Assembly: GCA_001784175.1 (NCBI GenBank)
Contig: MFPR01000013.1
Coordinates: 18,111-82,110, forward strand
Origin: Candidatus Lindowbacteria bacterium RIFCSPLOWO2_12_FULL_62_27
Lineage (GTDB): Bacteria > Lindowbacteria > 2-12-FULL-62-27
DNA: 64,000 nt
Reading direction: 5' to 3'
In this document: piece by piece, positions 1-7,952 of the stretch
Layout of the letters: each line of letters begins with the position of its first letter
Numbering within the stretch: the stretch's first letter is position 1
Program-made: the position numbers and the translations under genes
The notes under the pieces: model-generated
What the model saw: only the letters and a program-made list of their open reading frames with translations
Told to the model about the DNA's origin: nothing
Database searches by the model: none

Positions 1-1
1 C

Positions 2-808
2 GTCATGACTCGCAACCTTCGCGAGGATCAAGTCAAGCTCATCGAAAAACAAAAGCTCGAACAGGAAATAAAAATCGCCATGCAGATCCAGCAGACCCTC
101 CTCCCCAAGTCGCTCCCCAACGCGCCCGGATACAGTTTCGGCGCCGTCTACGGCGGCGCCCGCGAGGTCAGCGGCGACTATTACGACTTCCTGGATATCC
201 GGTCCAACGGCCGGCCACGCATCGGTGTCGTGGTCGCCGACGTCGCCGGCAAAGGCATCCCCGGCGCTTTCATGATGGCCGTTACGCGCAGCATCCTCCG
301 CGCGCAGGCGCCCGTCTCTGATTCCCCCGCGCAGGTCCTCAAACTGACCAACGGCATCCTTCAGCCCGACCTGAAAAAGGGAATGTTTGTCAGCATGGTC
401 TACGGAATCCTGGACGTTCAATCCGGTCACATGGAATTGAGCAGCGCGGGGCATTGCCCGTCCCTCGTGTACCGCGCCGGCTCCGGCTCGGTCGAGACGG
501 TGCGCTGCAAGGGCATCGCGCTGGGGATCGGCGCTGCGCAGTTGTTCGAGCGGCGCATTGAATCCAAGACGGTGCCGCTGGCGCCCGGCGACATTTTTTT
601 TCAGTACACAGACGGCATTCAACATGCTATGAATATAGAGGAGAACCGTTTTGGGATGGACCGGCTCATGGCCTGTCTTCGCGAGTTCAACCCGGGAGAC
701 GCCCAGTCCCTGGTGGCCCGCATCCTTGAGCGGATCAACTCATTTACGGCCGGATTTCCGCAGTTCGACGATATCACCATGGTCGCCATCAAGCGGGACC
801 GGGCATAG
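2..808 (+). CDS. RsbU/SpoIIE-type PP2C phosphatase, 5' end outside window
   Basis: Serine/threonine phosphatase of the PP2C SpoIIE/RsbU class, expected to dephosphorylate a STAS anti-anti-sigma protein in partner switching. A short coiled stretch (EQEIKIAMQIQQTLLPK) is the usual linker in front of this catalytic domain. Metal-binding motifs are visible: GDYYDF, ADVAGKGIPGAF, QYTDGI and a C-terminal DDITMV. The frame is open to the left edge; an ATG at position 5 exists but has no visible ribosome site, so an upstream sensor or receiver domain is probably cut off. A STAS gene follows 15 bases downstream and a HATPase gene after that, the usual RsbU-RsbV-RsbW grouping. The class is clear; the missing N-terminus is unknown. 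Confidence 0.88.
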   Translation, partial: VMTRNLREDQVKLIEKQKLEQEIKIAMQIQQTLLPKSLPNAPGYSFGAVYGGAREVSGDYYDFLDIRSNGRPRIGVVVADVAGKGIPGAFMMAVTRSILRAQAPVSDSPAQVLKLTNGILQPDLKKGMFVSMVYGILDVQSGHMELSSAGHCPSLVYRAGSGSVETVRCKGIALGIGAAQLFERRIESKTVPLAPGDIFFQYTDGIQHAMNIEENRFGMDRLMACLREFNPGDAQSLVARILERINSFTAGFPQFDDITMVAIKRDRA

Positions 809-823
809 GAGCGAGGTGTAAAC

Positions 824-1171
824 ATGGAATTCAAAGTGGAGGTCGGGCCGGCGTCCTGGAAGCCGGACATCACCGTCATCAAACTCTTTGGATCCGTCGA
901 CGCCCAGACCGCGCCGCTGTTTGAAAAAGAGGCGATGGCGGCGGTCGGCAAGGGCAAGAAAAAGGTTTTGGTGGATTGCGCCGGTCTCGATTTCATTTCC
1001 AGCGCGGGCATCGGCGTCTTTATGGTGATCCTGAGCGAAGTCGAGGCCGAGGGATTCCTCAGGGTGATGAATCTTTCCGACGAGGTCTACGAATCGTTTG
1101 AAATTCTGGGAATCAACGAGGTCATGGAGATCTACAAGGATGAAAAAGACGCCCGGCGCGCCATCGCCTGA
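824..1171 (+). CDS. STAS-domain anti-sigma factor antagonist
   Basis: A 115-residue single-domain STAS protein of the RsbV/SpoIIAA type. Its role would be to bind the HATPase anti-sigma kinase when unphosphorylated and be inactivated by phosphorylation. The phospho-acceptor loop is present: VDCAGLDFISSAGIGVF, with the serine pair before AGIG. The ATG is preceded by GAGGTG about 7 bases upstream, which supports the start. It lies between the phosphatase gene and an overlapping HATPase gene, so the three form one transcription unit. The controlled sigma factor or other partner is not in the window. Confidence 0.9.
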   Translation: MEFKVEVGPASWKPDITVIKLFGSVDAQTAPLFEKEAMAAVGKGKKKVLVDCAGLDFISSAGIGVFMVILSEVEAEGFLRVMNLSDEVYESFEILGINEVMEIYKDEKDARRAIA

Positions 1172-1598
1172 GCGGCGGGTCGCCATCTCCATCCAGCTCG
1201 TCGCCGACTTCAAGAGTCTCCTGAAGATCCGCCGCGCCGTCATGGCCCAGGCCACCATCATTGGCGCGCGGCGGTCGATCATCTACCGGATCATCCTGGC
1301 CGTCGAGGAGGCTTGCTCCAACATCATCCGCCATGCCTACCGGAAACATGAACCCAAAACCATCTGCGTCGACATCGAGGCCACGCCGCAAAAAATGAAT
1401 ATCGTCATCCGCGACGTCGGCAAGGCATTCGATTTTCAGAAATATCCCGCGCGCGCGGTCGCGCAAAACGCCATCCGGCGCCGTTCCAAGGGCGGATACG
1501 GCATCCACCTGATTAAATCCCTCGTCGACAACTACGAGTACATCCGCAGCGACAACGGCGAAAACCATCTGAGGCTCGTCAAACGCCTCCGCAATTGA
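1140..1598 (+). CDS. RsbW-like HATPase anti-sigma kinase
   Basis: Small GHKL-type ATPase of about 152 residues, related to RsbW/SpoIIAB. It would phosphorylate a STAS partner or sequester a sigma factor. The N box is AVEEACSNIIRHAY, the G1 region is RDVGKAFDF (less glycine-rich than the usual DxGxGF) and the G2 region is GGYGIHLIKSL. I chose the ATG at 1140, which overlaps the STAS gene by 32 bases; an ATG at 1098 in the same frame would overlap by 74 bases and add residues unlike the family. The stop shares bases with the TTG start of the next gene, so translation is probably coupled. Confidence 0.85.
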   Translation: MKKTPGAPSPERRVAISIQLVADFKSLLKIRRAVMAQATIIGARRSIIYRIILAVEEACSNIIRHAYRKHEPKTICVDIEATPQKMNIVIRDVGKAFDFQKYPARAVAQNAIRRRSKGGYGIHLIKSLVDNYEYIRSDNGENHLRLVKRLRN

Positions 1599-3934
1599 CC
1601 GGGACCGTTCCGGCAGGATCGTCGGCGTCCCACGAAGATCGCCAGGCGCGGCTCGATGTCCGGTTCCTGCGTGAAATGGCGGCGCAGATTAAAAACAAGA
1701 CCAGCCTCCATGAACTCTTCGAAACGTTCCTCCTCACGCTCATGGGCCGGTTTCAGTTCCTCCGCGCCGCCATCTATCTGCCGGCGGCCGAGCCCTCGCG
1801 GTTCCGCATGTTTTTGTCCAAAGGCGCCGTCCCGACGGGCGGGCTTCCCGATCTCATCCGCATCGAGGATCTGCCGGACGAAACGCCCCTCCTGAAACTC
1901 GTGGACCTCCCCGTCCTCGATCCCGGCGGCGTCTTCTCCCGCGCCCAATTCTCATGCGCTCGGGTCATCGCCTGGACGCCCGAACCCGGCCGGCCCCTCC
2001 GCCGGCAGGGAATCCTCCTGCTTGGATCGCCTCGACCCGTGCGTTTCACGGCGGCCGGAAAACTTTTCCTGGAATTGATCTGCGGTCAGGTCACTCAGGT
2101 GCTCGCCGGCAGTCTTGGCGGGATCCTCGAACGCATTCAGGATTTGGAGCGGCGCAGCGACCTCGTGCGCGACAGGGGACAACAATCTGCGCCACAGCGG
2201 CGGCGCGGCATTTCCCGCGAGGATATTCTCCATTCACAAAACCTCCAGACGCTCCAGGATATCGCGTTCCGATTCAAGGGCGGCGTCAGCCTCCAGGAAT
2301 TGTTCAGCACCTATCTTTTGACCCTCATGGGCCGCCTCCGGCTCAAACGCGCGGCCATCTACGCCTCGACCATGCCTGCCAGCCGGTTTATCCGGTTGCT
2401 CGTCAAAGGCCGCTCGGGACGGCGGGACTTGCCGGAGACGGTGACGATCGATGAGATTCCGGGGAATCTTGTCTGGGGATCCCTGCGGGACTATCCCGCG
2501 TTGAACCCCGGAAACGTTTTCGGCCGGGAAGGCCTGTCGCTCGTGTGGGTCCTCTCAAGAGACGCGCCGCCGGAAGACGCGCCCTCGGACCTGCATCCGG
2601 ACGCCATGGTGTTCATGGGCGCTGACGGAGATATCCAGCTCACGCCGGCCAACGTCAAGTTCATCGAAATTCTCAATCAGCAGATTGTCGGTATATTGAA
2701 ACTGCTCGACAGCGTCGCCTCAGGTCACGCGGCCCCTGGACGCGAAAGCCGCGCGGGACTTCTGGACTGGGACAGCAATCTCTCCGTCCTCGTGCGCGAG
2801 GGCGTCGACGACCTCGGGTTCCTCCAGGAGGCCGGCATTCGGCACAGGATTTTTTATCGCCCGGCCCACAAGGTCGGCGGGGACTTTTACGACGTCTTCC
2901 CGCTCGACGGAGGCCGCATCGCCGTCGTGCTCGCGGACGTCGTCGGACACGGCATTTCGGCCGCCATGTGGACTCAGGCCATTCGGGACCACCTCCGGCA
3001 CATGGTCGCCTCCGACGCCGGCCCCGCCGCCTCCGAACCCGCCGCAGTTCTGCGGGCGCTGAACGGCGTTCTGGCCGGACATGAGAAAAGCGAGATCCCT
3101 GTTTCCGTCTGCTATGGGATCATGGACCCGGCCCGATCGACGTTCACGTATGCTTCCGCCGGCATTCACTTCCCAATGCTCTTTCGCGCGCGCGCCGACG
3201 CCGTGATCGAACTGCCGGCCGGCGGGCTCTTCCTCGGGTGCCTGCCCGACATCCAGTTCTCGCAGGAAACGCTTCACATTGAGCGCGGCGACCTCCTCGT
3301 CCTGTACACGGACGGCCTGCATCACCTCACAACCGATGCTTGGCGGACGGAGGCCCGCGAGTCCATCGGAAGAAATGCCGCGGATCCGGAGAAAATACTG
3401 GATGAAGTATTGAAGCTGACTGCGCTGTCCGGCGAGGAGCCGGAATCGCCCGCCGACGACAGGACCGCCCTCCTCTTCCTTGCGGACTTCCCGGGCGTAC
3501 CCGATGGATTCCGGCGGCGGCTGGTCATGCCGGCGGATGTCCGCCATCTGCCGGCGCTTCGAAGCTTCATCGCCAGCCTCCTCGGCGCGTGTGGAAATAT
3601 TTCGAGAGATGAGGCCTTCGCCATCTCCTTTACGTCGGAAGACGTCGTTCTCAACGCCATTCAGCACGGGTATAAGGGCCGCGCGCAAGGTGTCATTGCG
3701 TTTGAAGCACGCATGGCGAGGGATCACCTCGAGTTTGAGGTGTCCGACCTGGGCCGCGGCTTTGAGTTCGATCCGGGCCGCATCCCCAAATTTGTCGACG
3801 ACACGGATCTCTACCGGCCCAACGGCCGCGGGCTGTATATGATGTTCCAGTTGATGGACGAGGTCAAAGTCGACAGCAAGCCGGGACTCGGCACGACCGT
3901 GCGCATGGTCAAGTACTTCAAAGGCGCCCGCTGA
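1595..3934 (+). CDS. Fused sensor-PP2C phosphatase-HATPase partner-switching protein
   Basis: A 779-residue protein joining opposing partner-switch activities. Residues about 20-180 and 215-385 are two copies of a GAF-like module; each begins with a helix ending in TLMGRF or TLMGRL followed by RAAIY. A SpoIIE-type PP2C domain follows at about 395-630 (GGDFYDVF, ADVVGHGISAAMW, LYTDGLHH). A C-terminal HATPase domain at about 640-779 carries the N box EDVVLNAIQHGY, DLGRGFEF and GRGLYMM. The start is TTG, sharing bases with the preceding TGA stop. A STAS gene overlaps its end and may be the substrate. The domain order is clear; the signal sensed is unknown. Confidence 0.85.
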   Translation: MTGTVPAGSSASHEDRQARLDVRFLREMAAQIKNKTSLHELFETFLLTLMGRFQFLRAAIYLPAAEPSRFRMFLSKGAVPTGGLPDLIRIEDLPDETPLLKLVDLPVLDPGGVFSRAQFSCARVIAWTPEPGRPLRRQGILLLGSPRPVRFTAAGKLFLELICGQVTQVLAGSLGGILERIQDLERRSDLVRDRGQQSAPQRRRGISREDILHSQNLQTLQDIAFRFKGGVSLQELFSTYLLTLMGRLRLKRAAIYASTMPASRFIRLLVKGRSGRRDLPETVTIDEIPGNLVWGSLRDYPALNPGNVFGREGLSLVWVLSRDAPPEDAPSDLHPDAMVFMGADGDIQLTPANVKFIEILNQQIVGILKLLDSVASGHAAPGRESRAGLLDWDSNLSVLVREGVDDLGFLQEAGIRHRIFYRPAHKVGGDFYDVFPLDGGRIAVVLADVVGHGISAAMWTQAIRDHLRHMVASDAGPAASEPAAVLRALNGVLAGHEKSEIPVSVCYGIMDPARSTFTYASAGIHFPMLFRARADAVIELPAGGLFLGCLPDIQFSQETLHIERGDLLVLYTDGLHHLTTDAWRTEARESIGRNAADPEKILDEVLKLTALSGEEPESPADDRTALLFLADFPGVPDGFRRRLVMPADVRHLPALRSFIASLLGACGNISRDEAFAISFTSEDVVLNAIQHGYKGRAQGVIAFEARMARDHLEFEVSDLGRGFEFDPGRIPKFVDDTDLYRPNGRGLYMMFQLMDEVKVDSKPGLGTTVRMVKYFKGAR

Positions 3935-4260
3935 TGGCGTTCGAATTTCAGGAAATCTCCCCCACGGCCGGCGTCCTCCGCACCGGCGTGGATGTCCGGC
4001 CGGAAAATATCGAAGGATACCGGAAAAAATTATACGAACTGTGCGAGCGGAAAAATTTTACGCTCTATCTCGACATGGCCGGCGCCGAACACCTCTCGTC
4101 CTGGGCCATCGGCGTCACGGCGCTCGCGGCCCAGAAAATCAGGCAAAACGGAGGAAATCTCAAAATGTACGGCGCCGGCGATAACCTCAAACGCATCCTC
4201 AAATACTCGCGCCTCGACATGATCATCGAGGCCTCCTCCGACCCGCCCCCGGCTCAGTAA
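3934..4260 (+). CDS. STAS-domain protein, second anti-sigma antagonist
   Basis: A 108-residue STAS-like protein, last gene of the partner-switching group, with its ATG overlapping the preceding TGA by one base. The predicted fold matches RsbV: strand GVLRTGVDV, then LYLDMAGAEHLSSWAIGVT, where the serine pair sits at the expected phosphorylation loop. It differs from the first STAS protein (824-1171) and is probably paired with the adjacent fused phosphatase-kinase. Its 3' end overlaps by seven bases the 3' end of the convergent phosphatase-family gene, so no intergenic terminator separates them. Confidence 0.8.
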   Translation: MAFEFQEISPTAGVLRTGVDVRPENIEGYRKKLYELCERKNFTLYLDMAGAEHLSSWAIGVTALAAQKIRQNGGNLKMYGAGDNLKRILKYSRLDMIIEASSDPPPAQ

Positions 4261-5159
4261 TCCACCGCCTCCCGGATTTTGATATACGGCAGAATCGCCC
4301 GCACCGTCTTCTCCGGGCCGCAGATCAGCGGCTCCGCCGGCCGCTGCCCTGCCAGAAGCGGCGCCCAGTCGCATGGACCGCCGGACAGCGTGAGGAGTTG
4401 TCCGCCCCCGCGCATCACCAGCGCCGCGCCGCCCGCGATGTCCCACAGGTGCGGCCGGCCCAGAAGCGCCGCGTCGGCAGCGCCGGCCGCGACAAACGCC
4501 ATGTGCGCCGCCAAACTCCCCATCGAGCGCGTTTTCCCGGGAAAGTTGATCTGATATTTCCGGTGCGAGTTCGAGGGAACCATCAGGCATGACTCGCTGT
4601 CGAACTGGTCCATGCCTTGGCGCAGCCGCACGGGTTTGTTGTTGAGAAAAACGCCGGATTCGTCGCCCCAGTACATCTCGTTGATCGCCGGCATGCTCAG
4701 GATGCCCACCTCCGGCAAGCCCTTCAAAACAACACCGACCGAAATCACCCAGATCGGCAACCCGGCCGCAAACGCCGACGTGCCGTCGATCGGGTCGATC
4801 GCCCACAGCGTTTCATCCGTCGAGCCCGCCGACGGCGTGGCGGATGGCCCGGGCAAATCTCTGAACAGTCCCTTGACCGTCTGTTTCTTCGGCAGTCCGC
4901 CGAGGCGCGCGATTAGATCATTGGGAGGGACTGCCGATGCATCCGCCGCCGCGCCCTCTGTAAACCCCGTCTCCTCGCCCAAGATCCGCTCCGCCGGAAA
5001 CACCTCCCGGATCCGCTGCTTCACGAACTCCTCGATCTCTGCGTCTGCGTCCGTCACGATCCCCTCGTTGCCCTTCCGGCGGCCCTCCGTGCGCTTGAAA
5101 TGCCGCATCGCAATCTCCGCCGCTTTCCGCGTGAACGCCTTCGCCAGGTCCAGTCTCAC
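4254..5159 (-). CDS. Inositol monophosphatase family protein
   Basis: A 301-residue metal-dependent phosphatase of the IMPase/SuhB/CysQ family. Metal-binding motifs are present: GEETG near residue 62, WAIDPIDGTSAFAAG near 125 and WDIAGGAAL near 225. Candidate substrates are inositol phosphate, 3'-phosphoadenosine phosphate or histidinol phosphate; the sequence does not decide. The start is GTG, overlapping the ccmD stop as GTGA, so it is the last gene of the long minus-strand run that begins at thrS. Family assignment is firm, substrate is open. Confidence 0.85.
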   Translation of the reverse strand: MRLDLAKAFTRKAAEIAMRHFKRTEGRRKGNEGIVTDADAEIEEFVKQRIREVFPAERILGEETGFTEGAAADASAVPPNDLIARLGGLPKKQTVKGLFRDLPGPSATPSAGSTDETLWAIDPIDGTSAFAAGLPIWVISVGVVLKGLPEVGILSMPAINEMYWGDESGVFLNNKPVRLRQGMDQFDSESCLMVPSNSHRKYQINFPGKTRSMGSLAAHMAFVAAGAADAALLGRPHLWDIAGGAALVMRGGGQLLTLSGGPCDWAPLLAGQRPAEPLICGPEKTVRAILPYIKIREAVDY

Positions 5160-5272
5160 GGCCCGCCACCCCCCTTCTCTATCTGAAGCAACTTCCAGTG
5201 CAGAAAAATCAGGTAAACAAAAAAGATGACCCAGAACACAAAGTAGGCCGCCGCAAAATATCCTTCATTCAT
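5156..5272 (-). CDS. ccmD: CcmD-like small membrane protein
   Basis: A 38-residue peptide with one transmembrane helix (AAAYFVFWVIFFVYLIFL) and a short basic then glycine-rich tail. Size, single helix and position directly after ccmC match CcmD, the small partner that helps release CcmE from the haem-handling complex in system I cytochrome c maturation. The ATG overlaps the ccmC TGA (ATGA) and the stop overlaps the next GTG (GTGA). CcmD sequences are poorly conserved, so the call rests mainly on context. Confidence 0.65.
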   Translation of the reverse strand: MNEGYFAAAYFVFWVIFFVYLIFLHWKLLQIEKGGGGP

Positions 5273-5913
5273 CGTACCCGGTCCTCCAGCAGGCACACTC
5301 CCGATCGGAGCTGCCACAGAGTGAAAAACAGAACGGTCAACGCCGCCATCGACCATCGCAGCGGCAAGCCGAACGCGGCGGCCAGTTCAATCCGCGGCGG
5401 ATGAAATTGCGCCTCGGGCCGCCAGAAATACACCGATGCCAGCACGACCGGAATCTCGACCGCGGCCAGAATCGAGTAGACCGCGATCACCCGGTCGCGC
5501 ACCGGCGGGCGATCCATCGTCGCGCGCACAAGCAGGCACACGGCGTACGTCGCCCACAAAATCAAAAACGTCGTCAGCCGCGGCTCCCACCGCCACCACA
5601 CGCCCCACACGGGTTTCGCCCACATCGGCCCGCTCACGATCACAAACGTGCAAAACAAAAAACCAACCTCGATCGCCGCATAGCACCGCGCCGCCCGCCC
5701 CGGTTTCCCCTCCGCCACCAGATACCCCATCCCATACCCCGCCGCGATCATGAACGCCAGAAACGCGGTCCATGCCGAACCGACGTGAAAATAAAATATC
5801 TTTTGCGCCATCGCCCCCGCTTCCGCTTGGGCCGGCGGCGCCGAATGGATGAACCACAGCGACGTCAATACGAGAACGGCCGCGGTCATCCACACGACGG
5901 CGACCGGTTTCAT
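5269..5913 (-). CDS. ccmC: Haem exporter protein CcmC, cytochrome c assembly
   Basis: A 214-residue polytopic inner-membrane protein of the CcmC/CcsA family, with about six hydrophobic segments. The haem-handling WWD region is present as GVWWRWEPRLT; the usual aspartate of WxWD is glutamate here. Conserved histidines are in FYFHVGSAW and FHPP. CcmC loads haem onto CcmE at the periplasmic side. It overlaps pheT upstream and ccmD downstream by four bases each. The usual partners ccmA, ccmB and ccmE-H are not adjacent, so they should lie elsewhere if this is a working system I. Confidence 0.85.
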   Translation of the reverse strand: MKPVAVVWMTAAVLVLTSLWFIHSAPPAQAEAGAMAQKIFYFHVGSAWTAFLAFMIAAGYGMGYLVAEGKPGRAARCYAAIEVGFLFCTFVIVSGPMWAKPVWGVWWRWEPRLTTFLILWATYAVCLLVRATMDRPPVRDRVIAVYSILAAVEIPVVLASVYFWRPEAQFHPPRIELAAAFGLPLRWSMAALTVLFFTLWQLRSGVCLLEDRVR

Positions 5914-7952
5914 GCCCGCAGCGCCGCGCCCAGCCGCTCACGGAGAACGCCGTAAATCACGTCCCGCGCCGCGTTCGCCTCGTCGTCCGACAGCGTCCGG
6001 TCCGGAGATTGAAAGATGAACGTGAGACCGATGGCGTACATCCCGGGGGCCACGCCCTTGCCGCGATACAGATCAAACACCTCGTACCGGCTCAGATTCG
6101 TCGCCTTCGTCGAATCGATCGCCTCGTACACCTGCCCGGCCGTGACCTCGTCCCGGACCAGAAGCGACAAGTCACGGCGGATGGCCGGAAATCTGGGAAT
6201 CGCCCGGTGGCGCGGGCGCACCGCGGGAAACGCGAGAAGCCGCGAGAGGCTCAGTTCCGCCAGATACGTCTCCGCCGGAAGATCCATGGACTGCGCGATC
6301 CCGGCCTCCATCCGGCCTGCGCATCCGATGGAGGTTCCGTCGATCAGGACGGCGCACGATTCCGCGTCGGCGAATCCGCCGACCGCCGCCGGAACAAATC
6401 CGATGGACTTGATCTCACGCCCGCTCTGCCCGACCAGCGTCTCCAGGATTCCTTTGAGATCAAAAAAATCCGCCGCGTGGGAATGTTTCGAGAAATGGAC
6501 CGGGGCCGTTGGACCCGCCACGGCCACCGCCAGACGAATCTCCTCGGCGGGAGGATCGCCCGGAAGAAAAATCGGGCCGGCCTCGAAAAACCGAAGCGCT
6601 TCTGTCGTCCCCCGCCGCGCATTCAGCGATGCCGCCGTGGCCAGATGGGGCAGAAGCGTCGGCCGAAGATGCGACGCGGCCCGGCTCAATGGATTTTCCA
6701 GCGGAACGGCCTCCGCCGGATTGACATGGAAGACGCTCAGCGCCTCCGCCGAGACGAAGCTCATCGATACGGTCTCGACAAGACCCGCGGACAGCGCCGC
6801 CTGCCGGATACGCGACAGCGCCGTTTCGCGCTCTGGCAGCGCGCTCGCCGCCCAAACCTTGGGCCGGCGCGCCGGAATCCGGTCGAGTCCGCACAGGCGC
6901 GCCACTTCCTCTATCAGGTCCTCCTCCAGGACCAGGTCCGGACGGAAACTTGGCGGGGTCACCACCCACCGCTCGCGGCCAAGGCTCCGGACGCCGCACC
7001 CCAGTCGAGCCAGTACCCGGCTGACTTCGATGCCGGCATACCTGATCCCCAGCACCCGCTCGATCGCATCGCCCGAAAGCGGGATCGGCGCCGCTTCGCC
7101 GATCTTCCCGCCAACTCTCTCGATCCCGGTCAGCCGGCCCCCGGCAAGCTCCCCGATCAGTTCGATCGCCCGAAAGAAAACGGGATCCAGCCCCGCCGGA
7201 TCGACATGGCGCTCAAATCGGATCGAGCTTTCGGTGGCGATTCCAAGCCGCCGGCCGGTCCGCCGGACCGTTCCCGGCTCGAACCACGCGCACTCGAGAA
7301 ATACCGTACGCGTGCCTTCGCCGACGGCCGTGTCCGACCCGCCGATCACCCCGGCCAGTGCGACCGGGCGATCTCCCGACGCGATCACCAAATCCCCGCT
7401 GACCTCGTAAGTCTTTCCGTCCAGCGCCGCAAGTTTCTCGCCGGATCGGGCCCGGCGTACATGGACGCCGCCGGATAGCCGGTCCGCATCGAACGCGTGC
7501 AGCGGCTGGCCAAATTCGGCCAGCAGGAGGTTCGTGATGTCCACCACGTTGTTCAATACCGCGTAGCCGGAAAGACGCAGTTTTTTCGCCATGGCGGCCG
7601 GCGACGCGCCGATCCGAACGCCCTCGATCCGCGCGCCAAGATACCGCCGGCATCCGCAGGCCCGGTCGATTCGCACCGCGCCCTTCATGGACGCCCCCCG
7701 CGATTCCATCCGAACGGCCCTCGTCGGACTGACCTTGCGGCCAAACGCCGCCCCCAGCTCCCGCGCAAGACCTCGCACCGACAAAAGATCCCCCCGGTTG
7801 GCGGTTTGCTCGACGTCCAGCACGCGCTCGCCCTCCAGTTCCTCTTCGCCCGCCACCTCGATCCCGATCTCAGGCAACCGCTTCGCAAGGGTTCGGCGGT
7901 CGGAGGCGGTCAGCCGCACATGTTCCTCCAACCAGGAGAGAAGCACTTTCAT
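5910..7952 (-). CDS. pheT: Phenylalanyl-tRNA synthetase beta subunit, short form without N-terminal tRNA-binding domain
   Basis: A 680-residue PheT that pairs with PheS to charge tRNA-Phe. The N-terminus MKVLLSWLEEHV aligns with the canonical start, but the EMAP-II/OB-type tRNA-binding domain that normally follows (roughly residues 40-155) is absent and the chain runs straight into the B3/B4-like core (ANRGDLLSV). The B3/B4 editing region, B5 domain and C-terminal anticodon-binding FDX-ACB domain (FPAIRRDLSLLV onward) are present. Typical bacterial PheT has about 790-800 residues. It overlaps pheS by four bases and ccmC by four bases. Confidence 0.93.
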   Translation of the reverse strand: MKVLLSWLEEHVRLTASDRRTLAKRLPEIGIEVAGEEELEGERVLDVEQTANRGDLLSVRGLARELGAAFGRKVSPTRAVRMESRGASMKGAVRIDRACGCRRYLGARIEGVRIGASPAAMAKKLRLSGYAVLNNVVDITNLLLAEFGQPLHAFDADRLSGGVHVRRARSGEKLAALDGKTYEVSGDLVIASGDRPVALAGVIGGSDTAVGEGTRTVFLECAWFEPGTVRRTGRRLGIATESSIRFERHVDPAGLDPVFFRAIELIGELAGGRLTGIERVGGKIGEAAPIPLSGDAIERVLGIRYAGIEVSRVLARLGCGVRSLGRERWVVTPPSFRPDLVLEEDLIEEVARLCGLDRIPARRPKVWAASALPERETALSRIRQAALSAGLVETVSMSFVSAEALSVFHVNPAEAVPLENPLSRAASHLRPTLLPHLATAASLNARRGTTEALRFFEAGPIFLPGDPPAEEIRLAVAVAGPTAPVHFSKHSHAADFFDLKGILETLVGQSGREIKSIGFVPAAVGGFADAESCAVLIDGTSIGCAGRMEAGIAQSMDLPAETYLAELSLSRLLAFPAVRPRHRAIPRFPAIRRDLSLLVRDEVTAGQVYEAIDSTKATNLSRYEVFDLYRGKGVAPGMYAIGLTFIFQSPDRTLSDDEANAARDVIYGVLRERLGAALRA

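Noticed and set aside
6009-7478. 489-codon open frame on the plus strand
   Set aside because: Antisense to pheT, low-complexity Arg/Pro/His-rich translation typical of GC-rich antisense frames, no start signal.
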